Positions 1 through 8,788 of a DNA stretch of 64,000 bases are shown in pieces. Position numbers and translations under genes: made by a program. A model generated the notes under the pieces. It made no database searches and was not told where the DNA came from. It saw nothing but the letters and a program-made list of their open reading frames with translations. Position 1 is the stretch's first letter; each line of letters begins with the position of its first letter. The DNA is from Streptomyces sp. CB02980 (GTDB lineage Bacteria; Actinomycetota; Actinomycetes; Streptomycetales; Streptomycetaceae). The stretch lies in the NCBI RefSeq assembly GCF_014451325.2, contig NZ_JACSCH020000002.1, positions 682,001 through 746,000 on the forward strand. Direction: 5' to 3'.

Positions 1-40
1 GGGCTGGTGAATCGCGCACAGCCCGCCCGGTGGGGGTTTC

Positions 41-709
41 TCAAGCGCCGATGAGTCGGCTGGTGAAGCCGGCGTGGACGAGGGACTCGTACGCGGCATG
101 TACGTCCTCCGGGACATGCTGCTCGATCGCGAAACCGAGCGTCGGGTACTCGATGATGCGCTGGAGGTCGCCGACGAGCATGTCGATGACGAGCTTCTCG
201 TCGCCGATGCTCTTGAGGTAGTCGTCGAATTCCATGGGCTCCGAGGCGCAGGTCAGCTCGACCTCGGGCCAGAGCTTGCGGGCCGTGGCGTAGGAGCGGC
301 GCTCCATGTACGGCTTGGAGACGAGGAGCACGGACTTCGGGTGGATGCCAGCGGAGGCGAGCATCGTTCGGGAGAAGTCGATGTTCTGGCCGGTGTTGCC
401 GGCGTTCGGCTCCACCAGAATCGCGTTGTCCGGGACACCGAGCGTCAGGGCGTGCTCGCGGAAGTGGACGGCTTCTCCGCGGGGGAAGACCTTGGCGGTG
501 GTGGGGCTGTTGCCGCCGGTGAACACCACGGTGGGGAAGAGGCCGGCGCGGTAGAGCTCAGCTGTGAAGGCGGCGACGCCGAGGTCGTGGCTCCCGAGGC
601 CGATCGCGACGTCGACGGGGCGAACGTCGTGTCGCATCTGGTGGAAGTCCCAGACCAGTTTGGCGTTGTGGATCTGCTCTTCGTTGATGGCCGGCTGGTT
701 GTCGGTCAC
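41..709 (-). CDS. YdcF/DUF218-family protein
   Basis: A 222-residue protein resembling the YdcF/SanA (DUF218) family, whose members have a Rossmann-like fold and mostly unknown substrates. Visible family features are an N-terminal 'VAIGLGSHD' strand-loop, 'VVFTGGNSP' near residue 60, 'GEAVHFREHALTLGVP' near 78-93, a 'NTGQNI' stretch and 'LLVSKPYMERRSYAT' near 127-141. I chose the GTG at 709 because GGGAG lies just upstream; the frame stays open to 853 but that part overlaps the preceding regulator gene. It starts 16 bases after that gene's stop, so the two are probably co-transcribed. There is no signal peptide or membrane helix, so it is probably cytoplasmic. Confidence 0.8.
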   Translation of the reverse strand: MTDNQPAINEEQIHNAKLVWDFHQMRHDVRPVDVAIGLGSHDLGVAAFTAELYRAGLFPTVVFTGGNSPTTAKVFPRGEAVHFREHALTLGVPDNAILVEPNAGNTGQNIDFSRTMLASAGIHPKSVLLVSKPYMERRSYATARKLWPEVELTCASEPMEFDDYLKSIGDEKLVIDMLVGDLQRIIEYPTLGFAIEQHVPEDVHAAYESLVHAGFTSRLIGA

Positions 710-725
710 GCGCTCGTCTCCCTGA

Positions 726-1832
726 TCACCGTCGTGTGGGGCTGGATGCCCCGTCGGCCGTCCTCCGGATGTCCGTGATGCTACGTAGCTGGTGGGTGAG
801 CCCGTACTGGGCCGCCCGCTTGGCGGCGTCATCGAGGACGTGTAACCCATCATCCAGGGTGGCCGGGTCCGATAGCAGGATGTGGCCGTACGCGGTGTCC
901 AGACGTACCCGCTGCATGGGGGATTCCGTCACGCCCGTGCTGCGGGCGACGTCGATGAGCCGCAGCGCGGCGTCGAGGTTGCCTGCCCCACGGTGGGCGA
1001 GTGCGAGCTTCTGCTGGGCGACCGACCAATCCTCCTGCTCGGAGAGGTCTTCGAACTCGCGGATCGCCGTTTCCATCACGCGGGCCGCGTAGTCGTGGTG
1101 CCCGTCCTTGCTCAGCGCCGTTCCCACCCACAGACGGGCACGGGCCCGGTCGCGAGCTGCGAGGCGTTCGTCGCCGACGAGGTCCTCATACTGACGAGCC
1201 GCAGGCTCCAGATCGCCGGCCATCTCGGTGACGACCGCGAGCGAGAGGTCGAGCTGCGCCACCCGGCGTGGAATCTGCAGTTGTGTGTAGAGCGAGCGGG
1301 CACCGGCATACGAGCGCTGGGCCGAGAGCGGCCCGACGACGGCGCCTTGGTCCCGTTTCAGATCGCCCTGGAGAGCAGAAGCCCGGGCCAGGAGGTACAA
1401 GCCGCGTTCATCCAGGTCTGACGTGCTGTAGCGAGACGTCCACCGGTGAAGCAGGTCCGTGGCGAAAGTGAAGTTCTGGTGCGACAGAGCGACGACGGTG
1501 CGCTCGATGTCCTCGGACCACGACTCGTACTCCCATGCCCGCGGGCGGGGAATGGTGACTCGCGCGACGCTCGCGGCGGGGGCGCTTCCCTCGCCGAGTT
1601 TCGCGAGCTCCGTCTCGAATCGGACATGAGTCGTGGCATCCGCCTGGGCCAGCGCAGTGTCGAGGATGGCCTGGCTCTCCGTGTTGGGGCGCCGCGTAGC
1701 CCGGTGCTTCTCCCAGTTGCTGATCGTGTTGACCGCAACGCCCAGGTGCTCGGAGTAGGCGCGCACGCTCAACCGGAGGGCTTTGCGGAGGGCAAGCGCC
1801 TCCAGCCCGGTCCATTCGTGAACCGTCGCCAC
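726..1832 (-). CDS. XRE-family HTH regulator with TPR-like C-terminus
   Basis: A 368-residue regulator. Residues about 8-45 form a helix-turn-helix ('LRLSVRAYSEHLGVAVNTISNWEK'-type, ending in the usual NW-K). The rest is alanine/leucine-rich helical sequence with repeated A-xx-Y/L-xxA patterns typical of tetratricopeptide repeats. Streptomyces genomes carry many such orphan XRE-TPR proteins, and most ligands are unknown. It is divergent from the resolvase-like gene at 1986, so the 150-base gap between them is its likely promoter and operator region. It lies directly upstream of the YdcF-like gene. Confidence 0.8.
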   Translation of the reverse strand: MATVHEWTGLEALALRKALRLSVRAYSEHLGVAVNTISNWEKHRATRRPNTESQAILDTALAQADATTHVRFETELAKLGEGSAPAASVARVTIPRPRAWEYESWSEDIERTVVALSHQNFTFATDLLHRWTSRYSTSDLDERGLYLLARASALQGDLKRDQGAVVGPLSAQRSYAGARSLYTQLQIPRRVAQLDLSLAVVTEMAGDLEPAARQYEDLVGDERLAARDRARARLWVGTALSKDGHHDYAARVMETAIREFEDLSEQEDWSVAQQKLALAHRGAGNLDAALRLIDVARSTGVTESPMQRVRLDTAYGHILLSDPATLDDGLHVLDDAAKRAAQYGLTHQLRSITDIRRTADGASSPTRR

Positions 1833-1985
1833 TTGCCTCTCCCTTCCGTTGCCATCGAAGCACGCGGGCCACGGCGGGAGGGGCAGTTGTGGGACAGAAG
1901 TGGGACAAGCGTGGATTCCCCGATCGCCGCGTCACGGCCAGGCTCGGAGTGTCACTTCAGCCGAGCCCGATGGAAGGTCATGATC

Positions 1986-2378
1986 ATGGAACTCCTCACG
2001 GAGCAGCGGAACGTCACGGGGCCGCTCGTGTTCGGATTCCTCCGGCTCGTGGGAGTACCCGCCCGCCGACAGAAGGCACTGGCGACGACGATCAGCGACT
2101 ACTGCCGTCGGCACGAACTGACGCTGGCCGCCGTGTACATGGAGCGTTGCCCTTCGACATCCTCGGCCTTCGTCGGGATGCTCGACGCACTCGTGGTCAC
2201 GCGGCCGTACGGCATCGTGATCCCCGCGCCTTCCCATCTGGGGCCCAGGGACATAGCGGCTGACCGTCGGAGTCGACTCGCCGCCGCGGGAGCGCAGATC
2301 CTCCTCGTCCGGGGCGGTCAGTCCACGGCGACGAGCGGTTCCGCGCCAGCACCAGCCGCAGGGGGTGCCGCGTCGTGA
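1986..2378 (+). CDS. resolvase-fold protein without the catalytic serine
   Basis: A 130-residue protein whose pattern follows the N-terminal domain of serine recombinases: a 'GFLRL' first strand, 'RRQKAL...ISDYCRRHELTL' helix and strand, 'TSSAFVGMLDALV' helix, 'GIVIPAPSHLG' strand and a final 'AAGAQILLVRG' strand. The catalytic serine that normally follows the first-strand arginine is replaced by valine, and there is no DNA-binding tail, so recombinase activity is unlikely. I chose the ATG at 1986 because GGAAGG lies 8 bases upstream; the ATG at 1980 is too close to that site. It is divergent from the XRE-TPR gene and may share its regulation. Confidence 0.6.
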   Translation: MELLTEQRNVTGPLVFGFLRLVGVPARRQKALATTISDYCRRHELTLAAVYMERCPSTSSAFVGMLDALVVTRPYGIVIPAPSHLGPRDIAADRRSRLAAAGAQILLVRGGQSTATSGSAPAPAAGGAAS

Positions 2379-2467
2379 ACGCCTCCCAGAACGGGCTCGT
2401 GCCGGCACCGACCGCTATGAAGACCCGGCTGGCCAGAGCAGGCGTCCGGCCGGGCTCCGGTACCTCG

Positions 2468-2953
2468 TTAGCGTTCAGCGGCGTCCTGCCAGTAGTCCGT
2501 CAACATCTCGCCGGGCCACGAAGGCTGTGTGACGGGGCCGCGCGGGAGGAACTCCTTGAAGACCGCCACCAGGTCGATCACGAGCGTGCCCTCGTCCGCG
2601 TCCAGATCGGTGACGTGCAGGTCTCGTCCGTCCACGCGGAGCAGCCGCGGGAACGAGACGCCGAGCCTCGCTGGGCGCCGGTGATTGTGGTGCACGAAGG
2701 TGCCTGTCGCCGGCCACGCCGGGTTGTCGCGTGGGCTGCGAGCATGCAGCGCGACGTCCTCGGGCGAGCCCAGGTTGAAGAACCAGGTGACCTGGAGATG
2801 CGAGAACTCCTCGATCCCCTGCAGCGTCTCCACCGGGAACTCTGGACGGAGTCGGATGATCGACTCCACTCCCCCCTTGAAGTCGTCGAGTTTCCCGGTG
2901 TGACCTCCGACCACGTCGGCGATCACCGGAACCTCGATGGACCCTGTGGACAC
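2468..2953 (-). CDS. TrmO-like tRNA methyltransferase (TsaA/UPF0066 family)
   Basis: A 161-residue protein matching the TsaA-like/TrmO family, whose studied members methylate N6-threonylcarbamoyladenosine at tRNA position 37 using S-adenosylmethionine. Family features seen are 'GIEEFSHLQV' near 47-56 (the conserved Leu-x-x-FSH segment), 'RRPARLGVSFPRLLRV' (the R-PN-IG-S region) and 'DLDADEGTLVIDLVAVFKEF' (the D-x-x-DGTPvLDIKPY region). The proline-asparagine and IKPY residues have diverged, so tRNA as substrate is not certain. It is separated from the regulator gene at 3029 by 75 bases on the same strand. Confidence 0.65.
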   Translation of the reverse strand: MSTGSIEVPVIADVVGGHTGKLDDFKGGVESIIRLRPEFPVETLQGIEEFSHLQVTWFFNLGSPEDVALHARSPRDNPAWPATGTFVHHNHRRPARLGVSFPRLLRVDGRDLHVTDLDADEGTLVIDLVAVFKEFLPRGPVTQPSWPGEMLTDYWQDAAER

Positions 2954-3028
2954 GGACTCCCTCTTCTCGGCTCGCAGCAGGGCGATTCGGGCACTCGTAC
3001 GATGCCTCGGTTCGCCGCGATGACGCCG

Positions 3029-4417
3029 TCAGGCTACTCGTTCGAGTACGGCCTTGGCGCGCTCGTCGATCTCCGTCACGGCACTGATTCCGCGGTGACG
3101 GAAGGGGGAGAGCACCCGGCGCATGTTCACAGCGGCATCGCGGGCCCGACCCGACTGAACCCCTTCCATGGCGTCCAGGGCCTGTGCCCACGTGGTGCAG
3201 GCGGCTTCGACATTGCCCTTTCGGGCCTGCACCGTTCCCATGTAGCCCAGCGTCACGGCGTGGGTTCGGCTGAAGGTGTCCGCCTTCCTGGTCAGGACGC
3301 TGTTGTCGAACTCCCTGAGCGCCCCTTCGAGGTCGCCCAGCGTCCACAGAGTGCGGGCGGTCTCGTGGGCCAAGGAAGCTCGCTGGAAGAACCAGACCCG
3401 ATGCGGGTCTCCGTCACCGGGTGCCGCAGCAGCGAGGTCGTCCTCAGCCCGGAGGAGCGCGGCGATCGCTTCTTGCCTCTGCCCGTTCGCGGCCAGGCTT
3501 CGGGCCTGCACCACGCAGAGCAGAGCCCGCTCGCGGGGCGTTGCCAGGGTGTACCGCTTGCGTTCCACGGAAGCGGTGGCGAGGTCCACGGCCGCTCGCG
3601 GGTGTCCGAGGTCCGTCGCCTGGTGCGCCATCGCTCTCAGGATGTGTCCCGCCAGCGGGGCGTCGTCAGCTTCGGCCGCCAGCTTGAGCGCCAGGCTGAA
3701 GTAGCGTCGTGCGGCCTCGTGGTGGGAGGCGTCGAAGCTCATCCAGCCGGCGACGTACACCGCCTCGGAGGCGGCGGCGAGGAGGTCGCGACGCGTCTCC
3801 TCGCTGGTGAAGGCCCCGCCGACGTACCTCGCAACGTCGTCCACGAGGTACTGGTGAAGAGCCGTACGGCCGTCCATCCCTCCGTGTCGCTGGTCCCGCC
3901 GGGAGAAGAACTCCGTCATCTCATGGACGTTGCCGACCTCGGCGAGCCCGACTCTGCGACCCGTGGCGCTGTGGCGAGACCTGGCCCGCTGAGGGGCCTC
4001 GTCCCACCATTGCTGCCCGGGCAGGGCCAGCCCGCCTACGGAGTAGGCAGCGCCTGCGAGCAGTTGGCGGCGTTCCAGGTCCACGTCGCTCCTCCCAAGG
4101 TCCACCAGCGAGCTCAGCGTATCCACGTGCCATTCGGATGCCTGTGCCGTGCTCTCGCCGGGCGTCGAAAGTCCGATCTCGGCTGGCGTGACGGGGCGTT
4201 GAAGTCGCCGGGACAGCGTCTCGCACAAGATAGCGGGCGCTCTGCCCGAAGGGTGCGTCCCTGCCACCCACATGGCGATGTGCGAACGGCTCGTTCCGAG
4301 GAGTTCCCGCGCTCCGACCTCGGCCGCCACCCTCACGAAGGCGGCCGCGACCTTGGGCTGCGACCAGCCCGTTTCCGCGATCGCGTCGGCCAGCTTCACG
4401 TTCCGCTCGCGCGCCAT
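3029..4417 (-). CDS. XRE/TPR regulator
   Basis: A 462-residue protein with an N-terminal DNA-binding-like region (residues about 1-60, 'WSQPKVAAAFVRVA' followed by 'SHIAMWVAGTHPSG') and a long helical C-terminus rich in alanine with TPR-like periodicity, for example 'YFSLALKLAAEADDAPLAGHILRAMAHQ'. A twin-arginine-like 'RRQLLAGAAYSVGGLALPG' stretch at about 135-155 is usual in this Streptomyces family and gives the frequent mis-annotation as a Tat protein, though it is internal here. It is divergent from the ATPase gene at 4761. These regulators often sit beside RsbW-like ATPase genes, as here. Confidence 0.75.
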   Translation of the reverse strand: MARERNVKLADAIAETGWSQPKVAAAFVRVAAEVGARELLGTSRSHIAMWVAGTHPSGRAPAILCETLSRRLQRPVTPAEIGLSTPGESTAQASEWHVDTLSSLVDLGRSDVDLERRQLLAGAAYSVGGLALPGQQWWDEAPQRARSRHSATGRRVGLAEVGNVHEMTEFFSRRDQRHGGMDGRTALHQYLVDDVARYVGGAFTSEETRRDLLAAASEAVYVAGWMSFDASHHEAARRYFSLALKLAAEADDAPLAGHILRAMAHQATDLGHPRAAVDLATASVERKRYTLATPRERALLCVVQARSLAANGQRQEAIAALLRAEDDLAAAAPGDGDPHRVWFFQRASLAHETARTLWTLGDLEGALREFDNSVLTRKADTFSRTHAVTLGYMGTVQARKGNVEAACTTWAQALDAMEGVQSGRARDAAVNMRRVLSPFRHRGISAVTEIDERAKAVLERVA

Positions 4418-4760
4418 CGTCTACCTCGGTTCACCAAAACGATCTTTGACGGGTTTGACGGCCTCCGACACCGTCCGGAGATACCGCCTCCACGGGATTC
4501 ACGGTTCGCTCGTGGTCAACGAAACCACCAACTGCCGCTGCCCGAGAGGAAACCGGTGATTCCCAGCCACTCGACGCGTGTCGATGCCAGGACCGCTCCG
4601 GGCAGCCTCGGTTCCCGCTGCTTCGCATCCGAGGAAACGAGCGCCGGCCACCTTCCTGCGGCTGCCGTGCTCGTCGAGAACTTCCGCCATTTCGACACCT
4701 CCGACACCACCGCCGGTCGAGTCCTTCGCGGACTTCAGCACGAGCTGTGAGAAGGCGAGC
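4418..4760 (+). other. divergent intergenic region
   Basis: A 343-base gap between the XRE/TPR gene and the RsbW-like ATPase gene. I see no credible coding sequence. A plausible plus-strand promoter is TTGACG at 4455-4460 and AGATAC at 4479-4484 with an 18-base spacer, which could serve the operon that starts at 4761. Two TTTGACGG/TTTGACGGG repeats (about 4445-4461) lie at the -35 side. Confidence 0.35.
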
Positions 4761-5249
4761 ATGGAGCCCATCGAGAGCCTCGGAAGCGTCATCAACGCCC
4801 CCGAGCATCAGCAGAGTTTGACCCTGCTCGCCAATGACCGGGCACCGGGCAGGGCCCGATCGTTCACCCGCCAGACGCTGACGGCGTGGGGTGTCGAGGA
4901 CCTCATGGACGACGCCGTGCTGATCGTCAGCGAACTCACCACCAACGCCGAGCGCCACGGTCGAGCTCCGGCAGAGAACGCCAAGGTTCGGCCGGGCGTG
5001 GAGGGTGAGCGGGCCGATGAGATCACGCTGACTCTTGCCGTCCAGGCCGGCGTCGTGGGGATCGAGGTGGAGGACAACTCCCCGGAGTCCCCGGTCCCGA
5101 GGCTTGCCTCCCTCTACGCGACCAGTGGCCGCGGCCTGTGCCTGGTTGCCGCGACGGCCGCCGCCTGGACCGCCTGTCCCAAGGACGACGGCAGCGGTAA
5201 GCGGGTGATCGCCTTCGTGCGGCGCCACGAGGCCACCGTCTCTCACTGA
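4761..5249 (+). CDS. RsbW-like ATP-binding protein (HATPase_c_2)
   Basis: A 162-residue GHKL-type ATP-binding protein related to RsbW anti-sigma kinases. The N-box is 'VLIVSELTTNAERHG' near residues 53-67, the G1 region is 'VEDNSP' near 112, and 'SGRGLCLVAATAAAW' is the G2 region. The spacing fits a stand-alone HATPase domain. The ATG at 4761 is preceded by GAAGG; a longer reading from 4578 has no support. It lies 24 bases before the HAD gene and is the first gene of the run to 11.3 kb. Its partner may be the XRE/TPR regulator next door, which is inference from synteny in other streptomycetes. Confidence 0.75.
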   Translation: MEPIESLGSVINAPEHQQSLTLLANDRAPGRARSFTRQTLTAWGVEDLMDDAVLIVSELTTNAERHGRAPAENAKVRPGVEGERADEITLTLAVQAGVVGIEVEDNSPESPVPRLASLYATSGRGLCLVAATAAAWTACPKDDGSGKRVIAFVRRHEATVSH

Positions 5250-5273
5250 CCCACTCCCCTGGAGATCTTCGTC

Positions 5274-5993
5274 ATGCCATCACGGCCTACGCCCCCGACC
5301 TCACGCCACGCCAGCAGGAGGTGGTCGAACCCCGGCTCCGAAGCACCGCGCGTGCTGCTGCTCGACCTGGACGGTGGGCTCGTCGACACGCGCCCCGTCA
5401 TGGAGAGCGCCTGGCGCAGTGTCCAGGAAGCTCACGGCCTCGACGTGCCCCTCGAGGCGTACGAGCGCCACCTGGGCCGGCCCTTCGGCGACATCATGGA
5501 GCAGCTCGGACTCGCGGACGCCGAGCTGATTCACCGGACGTACGCAGAGGCTTCCACGGCCGCCTCTCACCTCGCCCGGCAGTTCGAGGGCGTCGCGGAG
5601 GTTCTCCACTCCTTCGCCACCGCGGGCTGGCTGCTCGGGATCGTCACGTCCAAGCCCTTGGACCGCGCGGCCCCGCTCTTGGCCCAGCTCGGCGTCCCGT
5701 TCGCCACCGTGCGGACGCCGAATGGGGTCGGCCGCGGCAAGCCGGCGCCGGATCCGATCCTGCTCGCTCTGATCGACCTCGGCGCCGACCCGGCTGACGC
5801 GATGTACGTGGGCGACATGGCGGTCGACCAGGAAGCTGCCCACCGCGCCGGTGTCGCGTTCGTGCACGCGGGCTGGGGCTACGGCCGTCCGAGCACCCCC
5901 ACCCCCGAGGTCGCCGACTCCCCGGAGGACCTTCGGCGGTTCCTCGCAACCGCCGGCAACAGGGCCCCGTTCCTCGAAGGGAGCCTGCTGTGA
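5274..5993 (+). CDS. HAD-superfamily phosphatase
   Basis: A 239-residue haloacid-dehalogenase-type hydrolase. Motif I is 'LLDLDGGLVDT' at about residues 28-38 (usually DxDGTLxDT; the Thr is replaced by Gly), motif II is 'GIVTSKP', motif III is 'GKPAPDP' and motif IV is 'YVGDMAVDQEAA'. A helical cap domain lies between motifs I and II, as in phosphoglycolate phosphatase-type enzymes. The start has GGAG 9 bases upstream. Its last 4 bases overlap the next gene (GTGA), so translation is probably coupled. In this operon a nucleotide or sugar phosphate is a reasonable substrate, but the sequence does not show it. Confidence 0.8.
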   Translation: MPSRPTPPTSRHASRRWSNPGSEAPRVLLLDLDGGLVDTRPVMESAWRSVQEAHGLDVPLEAYERHLGRPFGDIMEQLGLADAELIHRTYAEASTAASHLARQFEGVAEVLHSFATAGWLLGIVTSKPLDRAAPLLAQLGVPFATVRTPNGVGRGKPAPDPILLALIDLGADPADAMYVGDMAVDQEAAHRAGVAFVHAGWGYGRPSTPTPEVADSPEDLRRFLATAGNRAPFLEGSLL

Positions 5994-7840
5994 AGACTCC
6001 TGGAGGGAGCGCTCTCGGCATCGTCCACACCGAGTTCCGTGGCCGGCCGCTCTGGGCGCTGGTCGGCGAGGGTGCCCTCGAAAGCATGCGGGCCGATGGG
6101 ATCACCACGGGTGATCTGGAGGCCCTGCCGCTCGACGCGCACCGCGTGGAGACACTGGTCGACCACGTGATGACGGAGCTTGAGGCGTACGGCGCCGACC
6201 TCGCGAGTACACCAGGCGGTGCTGGATGGTTGTACGCGCAGCACGTGCCGACGCGGCGCCTGGTGACACAGCTCGTACGCAAGCTGCTGGCTCTCAGCAC
6301 CTGGGAGCCCTTCGCGAAGGCACCGGGACCGCTGGGGCTGGCGCCGTACGAGGGCTTCGTCGGATTACGGTCGAACAGCTCCCGGGAGTACCGGTCCTAC
6401 ACCGTCACATGGTCCGGCGTCGCCTACGTACTGGGAGCCGCAGCGCCGTACAACCCGCTGCGTTCCGCGCAGTTACGCGGCCTTCCTCCTGTCTCGTTGG
6501 CCACTGCGGCGCCGAGTCCACCTCCTTCGGAACTTCCGCAGACCGACGTCGTCGCGTTGTCGTGGTCCTCCCGTCACGCCGGCACCCTGCTCCCCGTCCT
6601 CGACGAGCTGGCACACGCCGGCCGGACGAGTCTCGTGATCGACCTGGCCACCGATCCGGCGGACCGATGCCCGGTCCCCGAAGCCGAGGGCGTGAGCCTC
6701 TGCTCGCCCCCGGCCGCACTCCTCAACGTCTCCGGCAACGTGGACCAGCTCCGCCTGCCGGACGAAGATCACGTCGTCCGGGTGGAGGAGCACAGCGTTC
6801 ACCTGGCGCGACTAGTGCGGCTCGTGTCGGTAGTCCTGGAGACGAGCGGGGGATGCACCCAGCCGTCATGGCGGTCGGTCATCCGAACGGAAACGTGGTT
6901 GGACGGGGTCCTCTCCACGGTCCAGCCGCACACGATGCTGGTCAGCAACGACACCAGCCCCCTGGGCGCACTCGCCGTGCACACCGCAGGCCGCCACGGC
7001 ATCAACACAGTCCACGTCCAGCACGGCGCGTGGACAGCGGAGTCGGTCGCGTGGCCGGCACTGCACAGCCGCGACATCGTCGTCATGGGCCAGCGGGATG
7101 TCCCCCTCGCGAAAGCCTGGGCACGCCATCCGCATGCCGAGGTCCACGTCCTCGGACAGCCCCGCTTCGACGCGCTCGCCGGACTCGACCGCGAGGCGCA
7201 CCGGCGCTACCTGGAGCACCTGCTGGCCTCTGGCACACGCAAGAGCCCCACTCACATCGCGGTGTGGGCCTGCCAGCCCTTCGGCCCCGCTCGGCTCGCG
7301 GCCCAGGCCGACCTTCTCCTGGACGGGCTGTGGAGGGCCGATGGCGATTGGGGGCTCGTCATCGCCCCGCATCCCGCGCAGAGCGTCGACGTCTTCGCCT
7401 CGCTCCTCCGGCGGGACGGCAAGCCTCTCGTGGCCTTGGCCGATCCGAGGGTCGGCGCACGGAGCCTTCTCGCCGCCGCCGACGCCTTGGCGAGCGCCTA
7501 TTCGACGTGCGGCATCGAGGCCGCCCTGCTCGACGTGCCGGTCCTCGAAATCGGCTCGCCCGGCGAACGCACGCTCGGACTCGCGGAGCACGGTCTCGCG
7601 AGGCGCTGCAGCAGCTCCGCCGACGTCGCCGAGGCACTTTCCGAAATCCCTGATCCTCACCATCCGGCCGCTCAGACGGCGAAGGACGGTGTGTGCCGGT
7701 GGCGCGGCGACAGCGCCGCTCAGGTCGCACGGCTCGTCCTGCGCCGCGCCGGCCACGCCATGCGCCACACCCCTGTCCGCGACGAGGCCCACGGCACCCA
7801 TTCCGGTCTGCCGCAGAGCGAAGGAGTTCATGCCCGATGA
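5990..7840 (+). CDS. GT-B-like transferase (CDP-glycerol/polysaccharide type)
   Basis: A 616-residue protein starting at a GTG that overlaps the HAD stop. The C-terminal half looks like a GT-B fold: 'TVHVQHGAW' around residues 340-348 (the Q-H-G motif seen in CDP-glycerol transferases and capsule enzymes), 'EVHVLGQPRFDAL', then 'WGLVIAPHPAQS', and 'ASAYSTCGIEAALLDVPVLEIG' as the donor-binding end, where an S/T-T-x-x-x-E-A pattern is usual. The N-terminal half is less recognisable. No membrane helices are evident. It ends by overlapping the cytosine-hydroxymethylase-like gene (ATGA), so it most likely acts in the same pathway. Donor and acceptor are unknown. Confidence 0.55.
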   Translation: MKTPGGSALGIVHTEFRGRPLWALVGEGALESMRADGITTGDLEALPLDAHRVETLVDHVMTELEAYGADLASTPGGAGWLYAQHVPTRRLVTQLVRKLLALSTWEPFAKAPGPLGLAPYEGFVGLRSNSSREYRSYTVTWSGVAYVLGAAAPYNPLRSAQLRGLPPVSLATAAPSPPPSELPQTDVVALSWSSRHAGTLLPVLDELAHAGRTSLVIDLATDPADRCPVPEAEGVSLCSPPAALLNVSGNVDQLRLPDEDHVVRVEEHSVHLARLVRLVSVVLETSGGCTQPSWRSVIRTETWLDGVLSTVQPHTMLVSNDTSPLGALAVHTAGRHGINTVHVQHGAWTAESVAWPALHSRDIVVMGQRDVPLAKAWARHPHAEVHVLGQPRFDALAGLDREAHRRYLEHLLASGTRKSPTHIAVWACQPFGPARLAAQADLLLDGLWRADGDWGLVIAPHPAQSVDVFASLLRRDGKPLVALADPRVGARSLLAAADALASAYSTCGIEAALLDVPVLEIGSPGERTLGLAEHGLARRCSSSADVAEALSEIPDPHHPAAQTAKDGVCRWRGDSAAQVARLVLRRAGHAMRHTPVRDEAHGTHSGLPQSEGVHAR

Positions 7841-8742
7841 CACACCTGACCGCCGACAGCATCGCCGAGCTCTTCGTCGGTGCCGTCGCCCTGGCCAAGT
7901 CCGGCGATCAAATCAGCCCCCGGGGCATGGCGACCCGCGAGGTGCTCGACGTCCACATGCGCCTGACGCAGCCGCGGGCCCGCCTGTTGTACGCGCCGCC
8001 GGCGCGCGTCATCAACCCCGCGTTCGCGGTGGCGGAGACCGTGTGGCACCTCTCCGGTTCGGATGCCCCGTGGATCTTCGACTACAACTCGCGCCTGCGG
8101 CAGTACGCCGACGACGGTGTCCTGCGCGGCGCGTACGGGCCGCGGATGCGGAGATGGGCGGGCACGGTCGACCAGCTGCGCCGCGTCGTCGAGATCCTCA
8201 AGGAGGACCCCGACTCCCGCCGGGCCCTGATCCAGCTCTACGACCCGGCCCAGGACGCCGCCGGCCACAAGGACGTGCCCTGCACTCTCGGCTTCCGCTT
8301 CTACCTGCGCGCCGGCCGCCTGCACATGTCGACCACGATGCGGGGTCAGGACGTGTGGATCGGCATGCCGTACGACCTGTTCTTCTACACCACGCTGCAC
8401 GAGCTGGTCGCCGGCTGGCTCGGCGCCGAGCTGGGCGAGTTCCACCACCACGTCGGCTCCCTGCATATCTACGAGAACCACCTCGACCAGGCCGACGGAC
8501 TGGCCTCGGTCACCGCGAGCGCGATGATGCCGGACCTCACCACGCCGTGGGACGGCTTCGACGGCCTCCTCGACCAGGTCCGGGCCCGGGACGTGACCGG
8601 CCACCCGGGCTGGGACACGATGGCCGAGCGCTGCGCAGCTATCGGCTCTGGAAGGACAGCCGCCGTGACGACGCGGGACGGCTGGCCAACAAGATCGAGG
8701 GACCTCTCGGTCAGGCGCTCGCCGCTTGGTACGGCGAGCTGA
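7837..8742 (+). CDS. thymidylate synthase homologue, cytosine 5-hydroxymethylase-like, C-terminus frameshifted
   Basis: A thymidylate-synthase-fold protein. The catalytic Cys149 is in 'DVPCTLGFRF', the folate/phosphate region is 'RGQDVWIGMPYDLFF', and 'HIYENHLDQ' is the conserved H-x-Y-x-NH segment. Asp180 in 'PYD' occupies the place of the Asn (E. coli N177) that selects dUMP; Asp there is the mark of dCMP/CMP hydroxymethylases such as phage T4 gp42. The ATG at 7837 has AAGGAG 10 bases upstream and overlaps the previous stop. The reading frame derails after about residue 263: one missing G near 8625 would restore 'ALRSYRLWK...LANKI...WYGELSRR' and a stop at 8790-8792 that overlaps the next start. 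The gene is broken here, or the base is a sequencing error. Confidence 0.8.
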   Translation: MTHLTADSIAELFVGAVALAKSGDQISPRGMATREVLDVHMRLTQPRARLLYAPPARVINPAFAVAETVWHLSGSDAPWIFDYNSRLRQYADDGVLRGAYGPRMRRWAGTVDQLRRVVEILKEDPDSRRALIQLYDPAQDAAGHKDVPCTLGFRFYLRAGRLHMSTTMRGQDVWIGMPYDLFFYTTLHELVAGWLGAELGEFHHHVGSLHIYENHLDQADGLASVTASAMMPDLTTPWDGFDGLLDQVRARDVTGHPGWDTMAERCAAIGSGRTAAVTTRDGWPTRSRDLSVRRSPLGTAS

Positions 8743-8788
8743 GCCGCCGGACCGGGACTTCCCCGGCGCGTGAGAAGGCAGGGACGAG

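Noticed and set aside
1..40. Left edge examined for an attachment-site copy
   Set aside because: No match to the tRNA-Pro 3' half. The first 40 bases show no feature I can support.
2375..4750. A 791-codon plus-strand open frame
   Set aside because: It runs antisense to the TrmO-like and XRE/TPR genes, which have clear motifs; the translated product is Arg/Gly/Val-rich without domains. A GC-bias shadow.
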